A DNA stretch of 64,000 nucleotides from Treponema_I sp045616125 (GTDB lineage: Bacteria > Spirochaetota > Spirochaetia > Treponematales > Treponemataceae): contig JAZLGC010000055.1 of the NCBI GenBank assembly GCA_045616125.1, forward strand, positions 1-64,000. The letters are read 5' to 3'. The notes under the pieces are model-generated. The model saw only the letters and a list, made by a program, of their open reading frames with translations, ran no database searches and was not told the DNA's origin. The stretch's first letter is position 1; every line of letters starts with the position of its first letter. The position numbers were made by a program, and so were the translations under genes. Of the stretch, positions 57,396-64,000 are shown piece after piece.

Positions 57396-58319
57396 ATGGC
57401 TAAGTTACAAGGCGCATTTACCGCATTAGTAACCCCAATGTTTGCAGACGGTTCAGTAGATTATGAAGGCTGGACCAGGTTAATCCGTACACAGCTTGAA
57501 GCCGGCATTTCCGGTCTTGTTCCACTGGGTACTACCGGCGAAACTCCCTGTCTTGATGAAGTAGAAGAAGAAGTTCGCCTCATTGAAATTGTAGTATCAG
57601 AAGTAAAAGCATACGAAGAAAAACTCAAACAGGCCGGAACCCCACGTGACATTCCGATCATTCTGGGTACCGGCTCCAACTGTACCAAAGATGCTGTTAA
57701 ATATGCCCAGCGTGCAAAAGACATGGGTGCAGATTACGCTCTTGTTGTTACTCCATATTACAATAAACCAAGTGATGAAGGTATTTTCCGTCACTTTGAA
57801 GCTGTTTCAAAAGTTGGTATCCCGATTATCGTTTACAACATTCAGGGCCGTACCGGAAAAAACATTCCTACTGATCTGCTTTGCCGCATCTGCGAACTGC
57901 CCAATATTGCCGGCGTTAAGGAAGCCAGTGGCAGCATCAGCCAGATGATGGAAGTTATTGCCCGCATCAGCCGGGTAAAACCTGATTTCTCCGTTCTTTG
58001 CGGTGATGATGGCCTTACCCTGCCACTGATTGCAGCCGGCGGTGACGGTGTCGTATCTGTTGTATCAAACCTGGCTCCTGCCCTGATTACCGAAATGGTA
58101 ACTGCAGCCCTTAACGGAGACCTGAAGAAAGCACAGGATATTCACTACCGTCTGCTGCCATTCTTTAAGGCTGCCTTTGTTGATGGTAACCCAACCAGCA
58201 TCAAGTATGCCATGAATGTAAAAGGTCTTCCTGCAGGTGGCGTTCGTCTGCCACTGGTTGAGGTTCACGATAAAGCCAAAAAAGTTATTGAAGACGCCTT
58301 GAAAGAGTGCGGTCTCTAA
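57396..58319 (+). CDS. dapA: 4-hydroxy-tetrahydrodipicolinate synthase
   Basis: A 307-residue class I aldolase joining pyruvate and aspartate semialdehyde, the first step committed to lysine and diaminopimelate. Landmarks: LVPLGTTGETPCLDEVE near residues 37-53, the Tyr of IVYNIQGRTGKN near 147, and the Schiff-base Lys in IAGVKEASGS near 175. The ATG at 57396 was chosen because AAGAAGG lies upstream and MAKLQGAFTALVTPM is the standard start; 14 more codons upstream are open. Transcribed with asd, which makes its substrate. Confidence 0.96.
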   Translation: MAKLQGAFTALVTPMFADGSVDYEGWTRLIRTQLEAGISGLVPLGTTGETPCLDEVEEEVRLIEIVVSEVKAYEEKLKQAGTPRDIPIILGTGSNCTKDAVKYAQRAKDMGADYALVVTPYYNKPSDEGIFRHFEAVSKVGIPIIVYNIQGRTGKNIPTDLLCRICELPNIAGVKEASGSISQMMEVIARISRVKPDFSVLCGDDGLTLPLIAAGGDGVVSVVSNLAPALITEMVTAALNGDLKKAQDIHYRLLPFFKAAFVDGNPTSIKYAMNVKGLPAGGVRLPLVEVHDKAKKVIEDALKECGL

Positions 58320-58362
58320 TATATCTTTACTGAAAATAATTTTTATCTGATGGAGAAGTGAC

Positions 58363-59472
58363 ATGTCAGAAAAAATCAAAGTTGGTGTATTAGGCGCAAC
58401 CGGTATGGTTGGTCAGCGTTACATTGCAAACCTGGAAAATCACCCATGGTTTGAAGTTACTTATGTTGCAGCAAGTCCACGCAGCGCTGGAAAAGCATAT
58501 AAAGATGCTGTTGAAAACCGCTGGCTGATTGGTGCAAATATTCCTGCAGGTGTTGCAGACCTTATCGTAGCTGATGCTAATGATGTAAATGCAGCAGTTG
58601 GTAAATGTAAGTTTGTATTCAGTGCTCTTGAAATGGACAAAGATGCTATCAAAGCTCTGGAAGCTGCCTATGCTGAAAAGGGAATTCCTGTAGTATCTAA
58701 CGCCAGTGCAAACCGCTGGACTGACGATGTTCCAATGCTGATTCCTGAAATCAACCCACAGCACACTGATGTTATCGCTCTCCAGCAGAAACATCATGGC
58801 TGGGACAAAGGTTTCGTAGCCGTAAAACCAAACTGCTCACTGCAGTCTTACATGGCTCCTATCTTTGCTCTGCAGCAGGCCGGTTATCCTATCAAACGGA
58901 TGATTGTAACCACCATGCAGGCTGTTTCTGGCGCCGGTTACCCAGGTGTTTCTTCATTTGACATGATTGATAACGTTGTTCCATACATTGGCGGCGAAGA
59001 AGAAAAAACTGAAAAAGAATGCCTTAAGATTCTGGGATGCGTAGATACCGAAACCGGTACCATTAAAAACGCAGCAGGTCCTCTGGTAGCTGCTCACTGT
59101 AACCGTGTTCCGGTTATTGACGGCCACACTGCCTGTGTATCTCTGGAATTTGATCTCCCTGAAGATAAAAAACCTTCTCTTGAAGAAATTGAAAAGGTAT
59201 GGACCTCTTTCCGTGGTGTTCCACAGGAACTTGACCTGCCTAATGCTCCGGTACATCCAATTATCGTACGTCACGAAGCTAACCGACCTCAGCCACGCCG
59301 CGACCGCGAAGCTGACAAGGGTATGGCTGTAACCATCGGACGCCTCCGAAAATGTCCGGTATTCGATATCCGCTTTGTTGCATTAAGTCACAACACCAAA
59401 CGCGGTGCCGCCCTCGGTGGTATCCTGAATGCTGAACTCCTCAAAGCAAAAGGTTTTTTCGATAATCTGTAA
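58363..59472 (+). CDS. asd: Aspartate-semialdehyde dehydrogenase, archaeal/fungal type
   Basis: A 369-residue NADP-dependent enzyme reducing aspartyl phosphate to aspartate semialdehyde, for lysine, threonine and methionine synthesis. The N-terminal nucleotide motif is GVLGATGMVGQRYI; the catalytic Cys is in KPNCSLQSYM (near residue 157); AVSGAGYPGVSS and HCNRVPVIDGHTACVS mark the archaeal/fungal class instead of the enterobacterial type. GGAG lies 8 nt before the ATG. The last codons (FFDNL and stop) lie in a 23-nt sequence duplicated downstream on the far side of a palindromic element. Confidence 0.96.
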   Translation: MSEKIKVGVLGATGMVGQRYIANLENHPWFEVTYVAASPRSAGKAYKDAVENRWLIGANIPAGVADLIVADANDVNAAVGKCKFVFSALEMDKDAIKALEAAYAEKGIPVVSNASANRWTDDVPMLIPEINPQHTDVIALQQKHHGWDKGFVAVKPNCSLQSYMAPIFALQQAGYPIKRMIVTTMQAVSGAGYPGVSSFDMIDNVVPYIGGEEEKTEKECLKILGCVDTETGTIKNAAGPLVAAHCNRVPVIDGHTACVSLEFDLPEDKKPSLEEIEKVWTSFRGVPQELDLPNAPVHPIIVRHEANRPQPRRDREADKGMAVTIGRLRKCPVFDIRFVALSHNTKRGAALGGILNAELLKAKGFFDNL

Positions 59473-59558
59473 GAGAGTTACGAGTCCGCGGGTTTTGCTC
59501 TGCAAAACCCGGTAAGTACGGCGAAGCCGTACGACGGTTTTTTTGATAATCTGTAAGA
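59452..59558. repeat. Two-hairpin element flanked by a 23-bp duplication of the asd end
   Basis: The element (59485-59537) has CGGGTTTTGC/GCAAAACCCG, then GTAAG, then GTACGGC-GAA-GCCGTAC, then CGACGG. It belongs to the family at 3322, 8919 and 18012. The 23 nt at 59452-59474, covering the last asd codons and stop, recur at 59536-59558 with one difference (C to T). The direct repeat looks like a target duplication made when the element arrived. Confidence 0.85.
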
Positions 59559-59568
59559 TTAATTGAAC

Positions 59569-59606
59569 AAAAAAAATGGTTCACCGTATGGTGAGCCATT
59601 TTTTTT
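59569..59606. terminator. Bidirectional terminator between asd and the amino-acid importer
   Basis: A stem of AATGGTTCACC with GGTGAGCCATT (one wobble) around GTAT, flanked by A8 and T8, serves both the dapA-asd operon and the convergent transporter operon. Confidence 0.93.
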
Positions 59607-59618
59607 ACCCTGCAGACC

Positions 59619-60416
59619 TTACTTACTCAAATCAGTTCCAAAATATTTCATTGAAATACGTCCGATGGTACCGTCGTCTTTCAGTTCTTTTATAGCCTTA
59701 TCAACGGCAGCCTTAAAGCTTGCGTTTTCGGCTCCTTTACGTACAGGAATAACAACGTTTGATGCATCAGGGGTCAGCTGTACAACAGTCAGTTGTGCTT
59801 CCGGGTGAACACTCATGTAATCATAAAACGAAACATCGGCATTCAAGGTTGCATCTGCACGGCCACTCAGAACCATTTCGAGTGTCTGTTCCAGAGAATC
59901 TACACCCAGAACTTTTGCACCGTACTGTTCGGCAAGTTCCATGTACGTACTGCCAATTGAGTTGGTGGTTGTCATACCTTTAAGATCTTCAAATTTCTTG
60001 ATTCTTTCATCACCAGTACGAACAATCAGCGCTGTATGAATATAGGCATAAGGCTCTGTGAAATCATATTTTTCTGCACGTTCTGCAGTATATTCAACAC
60101 CGTTTACGATAATGTCATAGCGTTTTGCATCAAGTCCTGCAAAAAGGCCATCCCATTCGCCTTCTGCAAATTCAGCTTTTACGCCAAGTTTTGCAGCAAT
60201 AGCATCTGCAACTTCTTTATCAAATCCTACCAAATCACCTTTTTCATCATGGAAGGTCCATGGTGCCCAGGTTCCTTCCTGTGCAACAACCAGTTTTCCT
60301 TTCTGCTGCACTGAACTCAGAAAGTCTCCACTGTCAGCTTTCTTGCTGCATCCGGTTAACGCAACCAGAGCAGCAAAAACTACAACAGCAGCTTTCAGCA
60401 TGTTTTTCTTCTGCAT
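59619..60416 (-). CDS. Polar amino-acid ABC substrate-binding lipoprotein
   Basis: A 265-residue family 3 binding lipoprotein: lipobox LTGC (Cys22), then SKKADSGD. EGTWAPWTFHDEKGDLVGFDKEVADAIAAKLG is the classic start of glutamine/cystine/arginine binders, NGVEYTAERAEKYDFTEPY and TNSIGSTYMELAEQYGAK follow. The resemblance is greatest to cystine (FliY/TcyA) binders, but the ligand is not fixed by sequence. AAGGAG precedes the ATG. It is third and last in its operon, which is unusual since the binding protein is often first. Confidence 0.92.
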   Translation of the reverse strand: MQKKNMLKAAVVVFAALVALTGCSKKADSGDFLSSVQQKGKLVVAQEGTWAPWTFHDEKGDLVGFDKEVADAIAAKLGVKAEFAEGEWDGLFAGLDAKRYDIIVNGVEYTAERAEKYDFTEPYAYIHTALIVRTGDERIKKFEDLKGMTTTNSIGSTYMELAEQYGAKVLGVDSLEQTLEMVLSGRADATLNADVSFYDYMSVHPEAQLTVVQLTPDASNVVIPVRKGAENASFKAAVDKAIKELKDDGTIGRISMKYFGTDLSK

Positions 60417-60445
60417 ATCTTCTTCTCCTTGAAAGAATTACTACT

Positions 60446-61186
60446 TCAATACCCTTGAATAAAAGCTTTTGTACGCTCTTCTTTCGGGTTTTCAAAAATA
60501 TCACTGGGAGATCCCTGTTCCACAATGACACCTTTTTCCATAAATATTATGCGGCTTGAAATATTTCTGGCAAATGCCATTTCATGAGTTACTACCATCA
60601 TGGTCATGCCATCTTCAGCCAGTTTTTTAATAACATCCAGTACTTCACCGGTCAGTTCCGGATCCAATGCACTGGTTGGTTCGTCAAAATAGATAATGTC
60701 TGGTTCGGTAACAATGGCTCGTGCAATAGCAACGCGTTGTTGCTGACCGCCAGAAAGCTGGTACGGGTAATAACCGGCAAACTGTTCCAGATTTACTTTC
60801 CGTAAAGCAGCCAATGCCCGTTCTTTTGCTTCTGTTTTGTGTACTTTTCGGGCTACCGTCAGCGGTATCATGACATTTTCAAGCGCTGTTTTATTCTGCC
60901 ACAGGTTATAGTTCTGAAATACAAACGCGGTCTTCAGCCTAAGTGTATGCATGGTTTTTCCATCAAGGGATGCCAGATTAACTGGTGTTCCTTCAAAATC
61001 CATGGTTCCGCTTGAAGCCGTTTCCAGAAAATTCATAATGCGCAGAAAGGTAGTTTTTCCACTGCCGCTTGGTCCGATTAAGGTTACGACATCACCTTTA
61101 GAAATCGATACATCAATACCTTTCAGTACTTCAAGATTTCCAAAGTGCTTTTTTATGCCGGTTACAGAAATCATGGTATCGTTCAT
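60446..61186 (-). CDS. Polar amino-acid ABC transporter ATPase (GlnQ-like)
   Basis: A 246-residue ATPase: Walker A GPSGSGKTT (near residue 38), LSGGQQQRVAIARA (near 145), Walker B DIIYFDEPTSALDPE and the switch His in VVTHEM. Its start overlaps the permease stop by 4 nt. It energises the importer made of the flanking genes. The family (GlnQ/TcyN/HisP) is firmly recognised; the amino acid is not. Confidence 0.95.
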   Translation of the reverse strand: MNDTMISVTGIKKHFGNLEVLKGIDVSISKGDVVTLIGPSGSGKTTFLRIMNFLETASSGTMDFEGTPVNLASLDGKTMHTLRLKTAFVFQNYNLWQNKTALENVMIPLTVARKVHKTEAKERALAALRKVNLEQFAGYYPYQLSGGQQQRVAIARAIVTEPDIIYFDEPTSALDPELTGEVLDVIKKLAEDGMTMMVVTHEMAFARNISSRIIFMEKGVIVEQGSPSDIFENPKEERTKAFIQGY

Positions 61187-61860
61187 GCTTTTACCTCCCG
61201 GCTTGTAACATCAAGCTTCTTTTCTCCGTAATGCTGCAGTCTGGTAAGCACCGTAGAGAACAACAGATAAATAAGGGCAACTTCAATATACAGGGCAAGT
61301 GGTTCATAGGTACGGGCTACAATGCGTTGGGTTGCCATGAACATTTCTGCAACAGTGATGTTTGCTGCAAGGGATGTATCTTTTACCATGCTGATAAGGC
61401 TGTTTGATAGGGCAGGAAATGCAGTTCTGAATGCCTGTGGCAGAACAATATGCCACATAATCTGGACATAGGTCAGTCCGCTGGTAAAGCCCGCTTCTAT
61501 CTGGCCTTTTGAAACACTTTCCAGACTTCCGCGGAGCGTTTCTGCACAGTAAGCACCTTCATTGATGCTGAAAACCAGAATGGCACAGGGGAATGGATCT
61601 ATCATGATTCCTAAAGAAGGTAGCCCAAAGAACATAACGTACAGCTGTACCAGAAGGGGAGTGCCCCGGATAATCCAGATATAGAAACGGCAGATTTGTG
61701 ACAGAACCGGCACTTTTGAATGCATTATAAGAGCCACAGTTACAGCAATAATCATGGCAAATGCAAATGAAATAACTGTTAACGGAAAGGTAACCAGAAG
61801 GCCCGGCACCAGAATTTTTGTAAAAGAAGTAAGTAAAATACTAATTAATCGTTCTGACAT
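61183..61860 (-). CDS. Polar amino-acid ABC transporter permease (TcyB/YecS-like)
   Basis: A 225-residue membrane protein of the His/Glu/Gln permease family with five helices. The coupling loop is LRGSLESVSKGQIEAGFTSGLTYVQIMWHIVLPQAFR (EA..G..I.LPQA type; near residues 105-142), and FYIWIIRGTPLLVQL is the family signature. A single permease gene suggests a homodimer. AGAAGG lies upstream of the ATG. First gene of the importer operon. Confidence 0.95.
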   Translation of the reverse strand: MSERLISILLTSFTKILVPGLLVTFPLTVISFAFAMIIAVTVALIMHSKVPVLSQICRFYIWIIRGTPLLVQLYVMFFGLPSLGIMIDPFPCAILVFSINEGAYCAETLRGSLESVSKGQIEAGFTSGLTYVQIMWHIVLPQAFRTAFPALSNSLISMVKDTSLAANITVAEMFMATQRIVARTYEPLALYIEVALIYLLFSTVLTRLQHYGEKKLDVTSREVKA

Positions 61861-61871
61861 AAAGCCTTCTA

Positions 61872-61901
61872 AATATACTCACAAGTATCGATGGAAGACA
61901 A
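61872..61901 (-). promoter_or_regulatory. Promoter of the amino-acid importer operon
   Basis: On the minus strand: TTGTCT (61901-61896), an 18-nt spacer and TATATT (61877-61872), 11 nt before the ATG at 61860, with AGAAGG in between. Confidence 0.55.
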
Positions 61902-61953
61902 TGAAAAAATTGTTATCCGGGCCGTCTGACGGATTTTTGACTGTGATATCCGG

Positions 61954-63126
61954 TCAATCCTGTTCTTCAACAGCAGGTTCGTGGGGACCAAGGGACAATT
62001 CTGCTTTGTCAAGCAAACCAGGTCTGAATACCGTAACCTGGTTACGTCCGTTTTCTTTGCTGTGGTACAGGGCACGGTCAGAGCGTTCCGTGATGTATGT
62101 CGGCGTCAGATTGGGAATATCAGTGATGATAAATACACCAAGACTGATGGTAACCTTAAGAATTTCATCGCCTTCCTGAACTTCCATTTTTTCAACTTCC
62201 CGACGTATCCTGTCAGCCACATCTTTTACAGACTCATACTGGCATTCAGAAAGCAGAATGGCAAATTCTTCACCGCCAAAGCGGCATACACAATCATCCT
62301 CTCTCACCATACGTCTCAGGTTGCGTGCCAGTTCAATCAAAACTTTGTCGCCAGCCAGATGCCCGTAACTGTCATTGAACCACTTAAAGTGGTCAATATC
62401 AATCATGATCATGGCACTTATGCGGTTGTACCGGTGTGCTGCGTTAATGGCACTTTCCATACGGTGTACAAAATAATCGTAGGTGAAAAGCCCTGTTTTA
62501 GGGTCAGTGATTGACGATTCGTAATGCAGTCCGTTTTGCAGTGTAATTGCAAGAATAGAGAAAATCCGGTGCAGATAGGCGTAATCAGATTCAGTGTAAT
62601 TGTCACCAAGAATTTTGTCGCTTAATCCAATGATTCCGTAAACACCACCGATACCTGCCAGAGGAAATATATGCTTAAGATTCAGGTCAAGAAGATCTTC
62701 GCTTAAGTGTTCGGATAATTCACCCTGGATAATGTCAAAGGAGTAATGTCCCAGAGCATTCATTTCGTCATATGAAAAATCATCAAAATAGCGAATCAGT
62801 GCGTTTACGCTGTTTTCTTCAAACTGGCCGTCAAGGCGCTCAACCCCTTTGAAGTAGTACTGACGTACTCGATTTTTACGTGGTGGGTGAACAAAAACCA
62901 GCGTACTGCTGGGAATGAATTTTTCAATAATTTGTCCGACAACAAAATCCAGCATATCATCGGCATCGGTGTAGGAGAGAAGCTGGGAAATGTCAGAAAT
63001 AGTTTCAACAAGAAACTGATTTGCGTTTTCAAGAAGGCGGTATTTTGCAGAAAGCTCACTGAGCTGAGCCAGCATTGAGGATCCACCGTTGTTATACTGA
63101 TTCAAAAAATCTGAAGATACTTCCAT
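61954..63126 (-). CDS. Diguanylate cyclase with GAF-like sensor
   Basis: A 390-residue cytoplasmic protein. After a short coiled coil (about 17-45) comes a GAF-like domain (about 35-210; LVFVHPPRKNRVRQYYF, GGVYGIIGLSD). The GGDEF domain (about 215-375) has the active-site signature FGGEEFAILL near residue 285. The inhibitory I-site RxxD (REDD) sits five residues before GGEEF, so product inhibition is expected. It makes the second messenger c-di-GMP from GTP; no phosphodiesterase domain is present. The stimulus is unknown. A TATACT -10 box lies nine nt before the ATG (63141-63136 on the minus strand), so the leader is very short. Confidence 0.93.
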   Translation of the reverse strand: MEVSSDFLNQYNNGGSSMLAQLSELSAKYRLLENANQFLVETISDISQLLSYTDADDMLDFVVGQIIEKFIPSSTLVFVHPPRKNRVRQYYFKGVERLDGQFEENSVNALIRYFDDFSYDEMNALGHYSFDIIQGELSEHLSEDLLDLNLKHIFPLAGIGGVYGIIGLSDKILGDNYTESDYAYLHRIFSILAITLQNGLHYESSITDPKTGLFTYDYFVHRMESAINAAHRYNRISAMIMIDIDHFKWFNDSYGHLAGDKVLIELARNLRRMVREDDCVCRFGGEEFAILLSECQYESVKDVADRIRREVEKMEVQEGDEILKVTISLGVFIITDIPNLTPTYITERSDRALYHSKENGRNQVTVFRPGLLDKAELSLGPHEPAVEEQD

Positions 63127-63250
63127 ACGGAATAAAGTATAACCCAGAGACGCCGAATCAGACGGAAATATTTACGTAAATACTGTTTTTATTACTGAAA
63201 TCTTTCTGATAAAGTGTTTCTTTAATCCGACTGAAACCATTTTATTCTTA

Positions 63251-63360
63251 TTGTAGTTTGCAGCTAAAATTGATACTATTGTATCTATATTTTTATTCAT
63301 CCGGCCTAATCCTGTTCAAGAATGCGGTGCATGTGTATTTGCGTTTTTACACACAACAGG
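63251..63360 (+). promoter_or_regulatory. valS promoter and leader hairpin
   Basis: TTGTAG (63251-63256), a 17-nt spacer and TACTAT (63274-63279) form a likely promoter. In the leader, CCTGTT (63311-63316) pairs with AACAGG (63355-63360) and encloses TGTGTA (63332-63337) paired with TACACA (63348-63353). There is no T-box sequence. The rest of 63127-63382 shows no gene. Confidence 0.45.
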
Positions 63361-63382
63361 AACGGTCAAAAGAGGTTTTATT

Positions 63383-64000
63383 ATGAAAGGTATTGAACTT
63401 GAAAAAGCGTACAATCCTGCAGAATTTGAGGATCGTATCTACAGCAAATGGGAAAAAGACGGCTACTTTAAGCCATCTTCAGACAAAGATTCCCCTGTCC
63501 ACACAGACGCAAAAAAAAGCTCATATACCGTCGTCATTCCACCGCCAAACGTTACCGGTGTTCTTCACATGGGACACGGTCTTAACAATACATTGCAGGA
63601 TATCGTAGTCCGCTATCATCGCATGAAGGGTGATAATACCCTGTGGGTACCGGGAACTGACCATGCCGGTATTGCAACACAGAACGTTGTAGAACGCCGT
63701 CTTAAGAAAGAAGGGCTTCGCCGTCAGGATCTGGGTCGTGAAAAGTTCCTGGAACGCACCTGGGAAGTTAAAAAAGAACACCACGCCATCATTACCAAAC
63801 AGCAGCGCAAACTGGGTAACAGTGTTGACTGGACCCGCGAACGCTTTACCATGGATGACGGTCTTTCTACTGCCGTACGTGACGTATTCGTTACTCTGTA
63901 CGAACGTGATCTTATCTATAAAGGCAACTATCTGGTAAACTGGTGTCCTTCATGTGGCACCGCTCTTGCTGACGATGAAGTTGAACATGAAGATACTCCC
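63383..64000 (+). CDS. valS: Valyl-tRNA synthetase, N-terminal part
   Basis: The first 206 codons of a class I aminoacyl-tRNA synthetase, cut by the right edge. MKGIELEKAYNPAEFEDRIYSKWEKDGYF is the standard ValS start. The HIGH-type ATP motif is PPPNVTGVLHMGHGLNNTLQD near residues 54-73, and NTLWVPGTDHAGIATQNVVERRL is specific to ValS among the Ile/Leu/Val enzymes. The start of the zinc or editing region (VNWCPSCGTALADDEVE) is reached before the edge. AGAGG precedes the ATG. Confidence 0.97.
   Translation, partial: MKGIELEKAYNPAEFEDRIYSKWEKDGYFKPSSDKDSPVHTDAKKSSYTVVIPPPNVTGVLHMGHGLNNTLQDIVVRYHRMKGDNTLWVPGTDHAGIATQNVVERRLKKEGLRRQDLGREKFLERTWEVKKEHHAIITKQQRKLGNSVDWTRERFTMDDGLSTAVRDVFVTLYERDLIYKGNYLVNWCPSCGTALADDEVEHEDTP

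Overview
The window looks like chromosomal DNA of a host-associated, carbohydrate-using spirochaete, most likely a Treponema of the gut or rumen group. I infer this from the gene content: many 'SVFAGGKK'-type secreted binding proteins and lipoproteins, a diadenylate cyclase operon, a 29-codon AURKAIP1/COX24-type ribosomal protein gene, Lpl/Ytc-type sugar importers under YesM/YesN regulators, and a cytoplasmic GH10 xylanase. No phage, IS transposase, rRNA, tRNA or CRISPR array is visible. Species assignment is inference only.

Layout. 1-2617: a partial unknown gene, a UPF0340 gene and an HD-domain/Cys-rich fusion. 2618-3077: a convergent intergenic region with three dyads at an exact 85-bp period and a bidirectional terminator. 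3078-6292: csoR-copA copper operon, with a copZ-like module fused in frame through two palindromic repeats. 6842-7826: a 13-codon leader ORF coupled to a YjbR-like gene, then an acetyltransferase. 7851-11075: a TrpXYZ-like ABC importer. 11140-18026: the small ribosomal protein, then the overlapping operon dxs-folP-cdaA-cdaR-acpS-DUF2225-truA. 18060-20790 (minus): priA and a family-4 uracil-DNA glycosylase. 20875-29241: a two-component system, a metallophosphoesterase, a Ser/Thr kinase, lon, a TSCPD protein and an FtsH-like AAA ATPase without protease domain.

29400-33181: a sugar importer with divergent binding-protein and permease genes, then a Cache/AraC regulator to 35611. 35652-40660 (minus): four envelope proteins, two of them paralogous lipoproteins, plus a beta-propeller/possible beta-barrel fusion. 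40865-41416: apt. 41503-50629: a YesM/YesN pair, an HD phosphohydrolase, and a complete binding-protein/permease/permease/GH10 xylanase locus, followed by a second, opposed YesN/YesM pair (50856-54251). 54562-57255: a GntR-controlled ABC exporter. 57396-59472: dapA-asd. 59619-61860 (minus): a polar amino-acid importer. 61954-63126 (minus): a diguanylate cyclase. 63383-64000: the start of valS.

Three patterns cut across the genes. First, at least nine start codons (1121, 6256, 6842, 20790, 20875, 25370, 40865, 41503, 44941) lie 6-7 nt after a good -10 hexamer with no room for a Shine-Dalgarno site, so leaderless mRNAs look common here; three more have 8-10 nt. Second, a family of two-hairpin palindromic elements (stem 1, GGTAAG, stem 2, CGACG) recurs at 3322-3520, 8919-8979, 18012-18050 and 59485-59537. 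Its stem sequences differ while pairing is kept, and it has entered or extended reading frames. Third, several promoters carry dyads placed as operators: the csoR spacer, lon, the GntR operon, dapA, and the 31 kb and 45 kb sugar loci.
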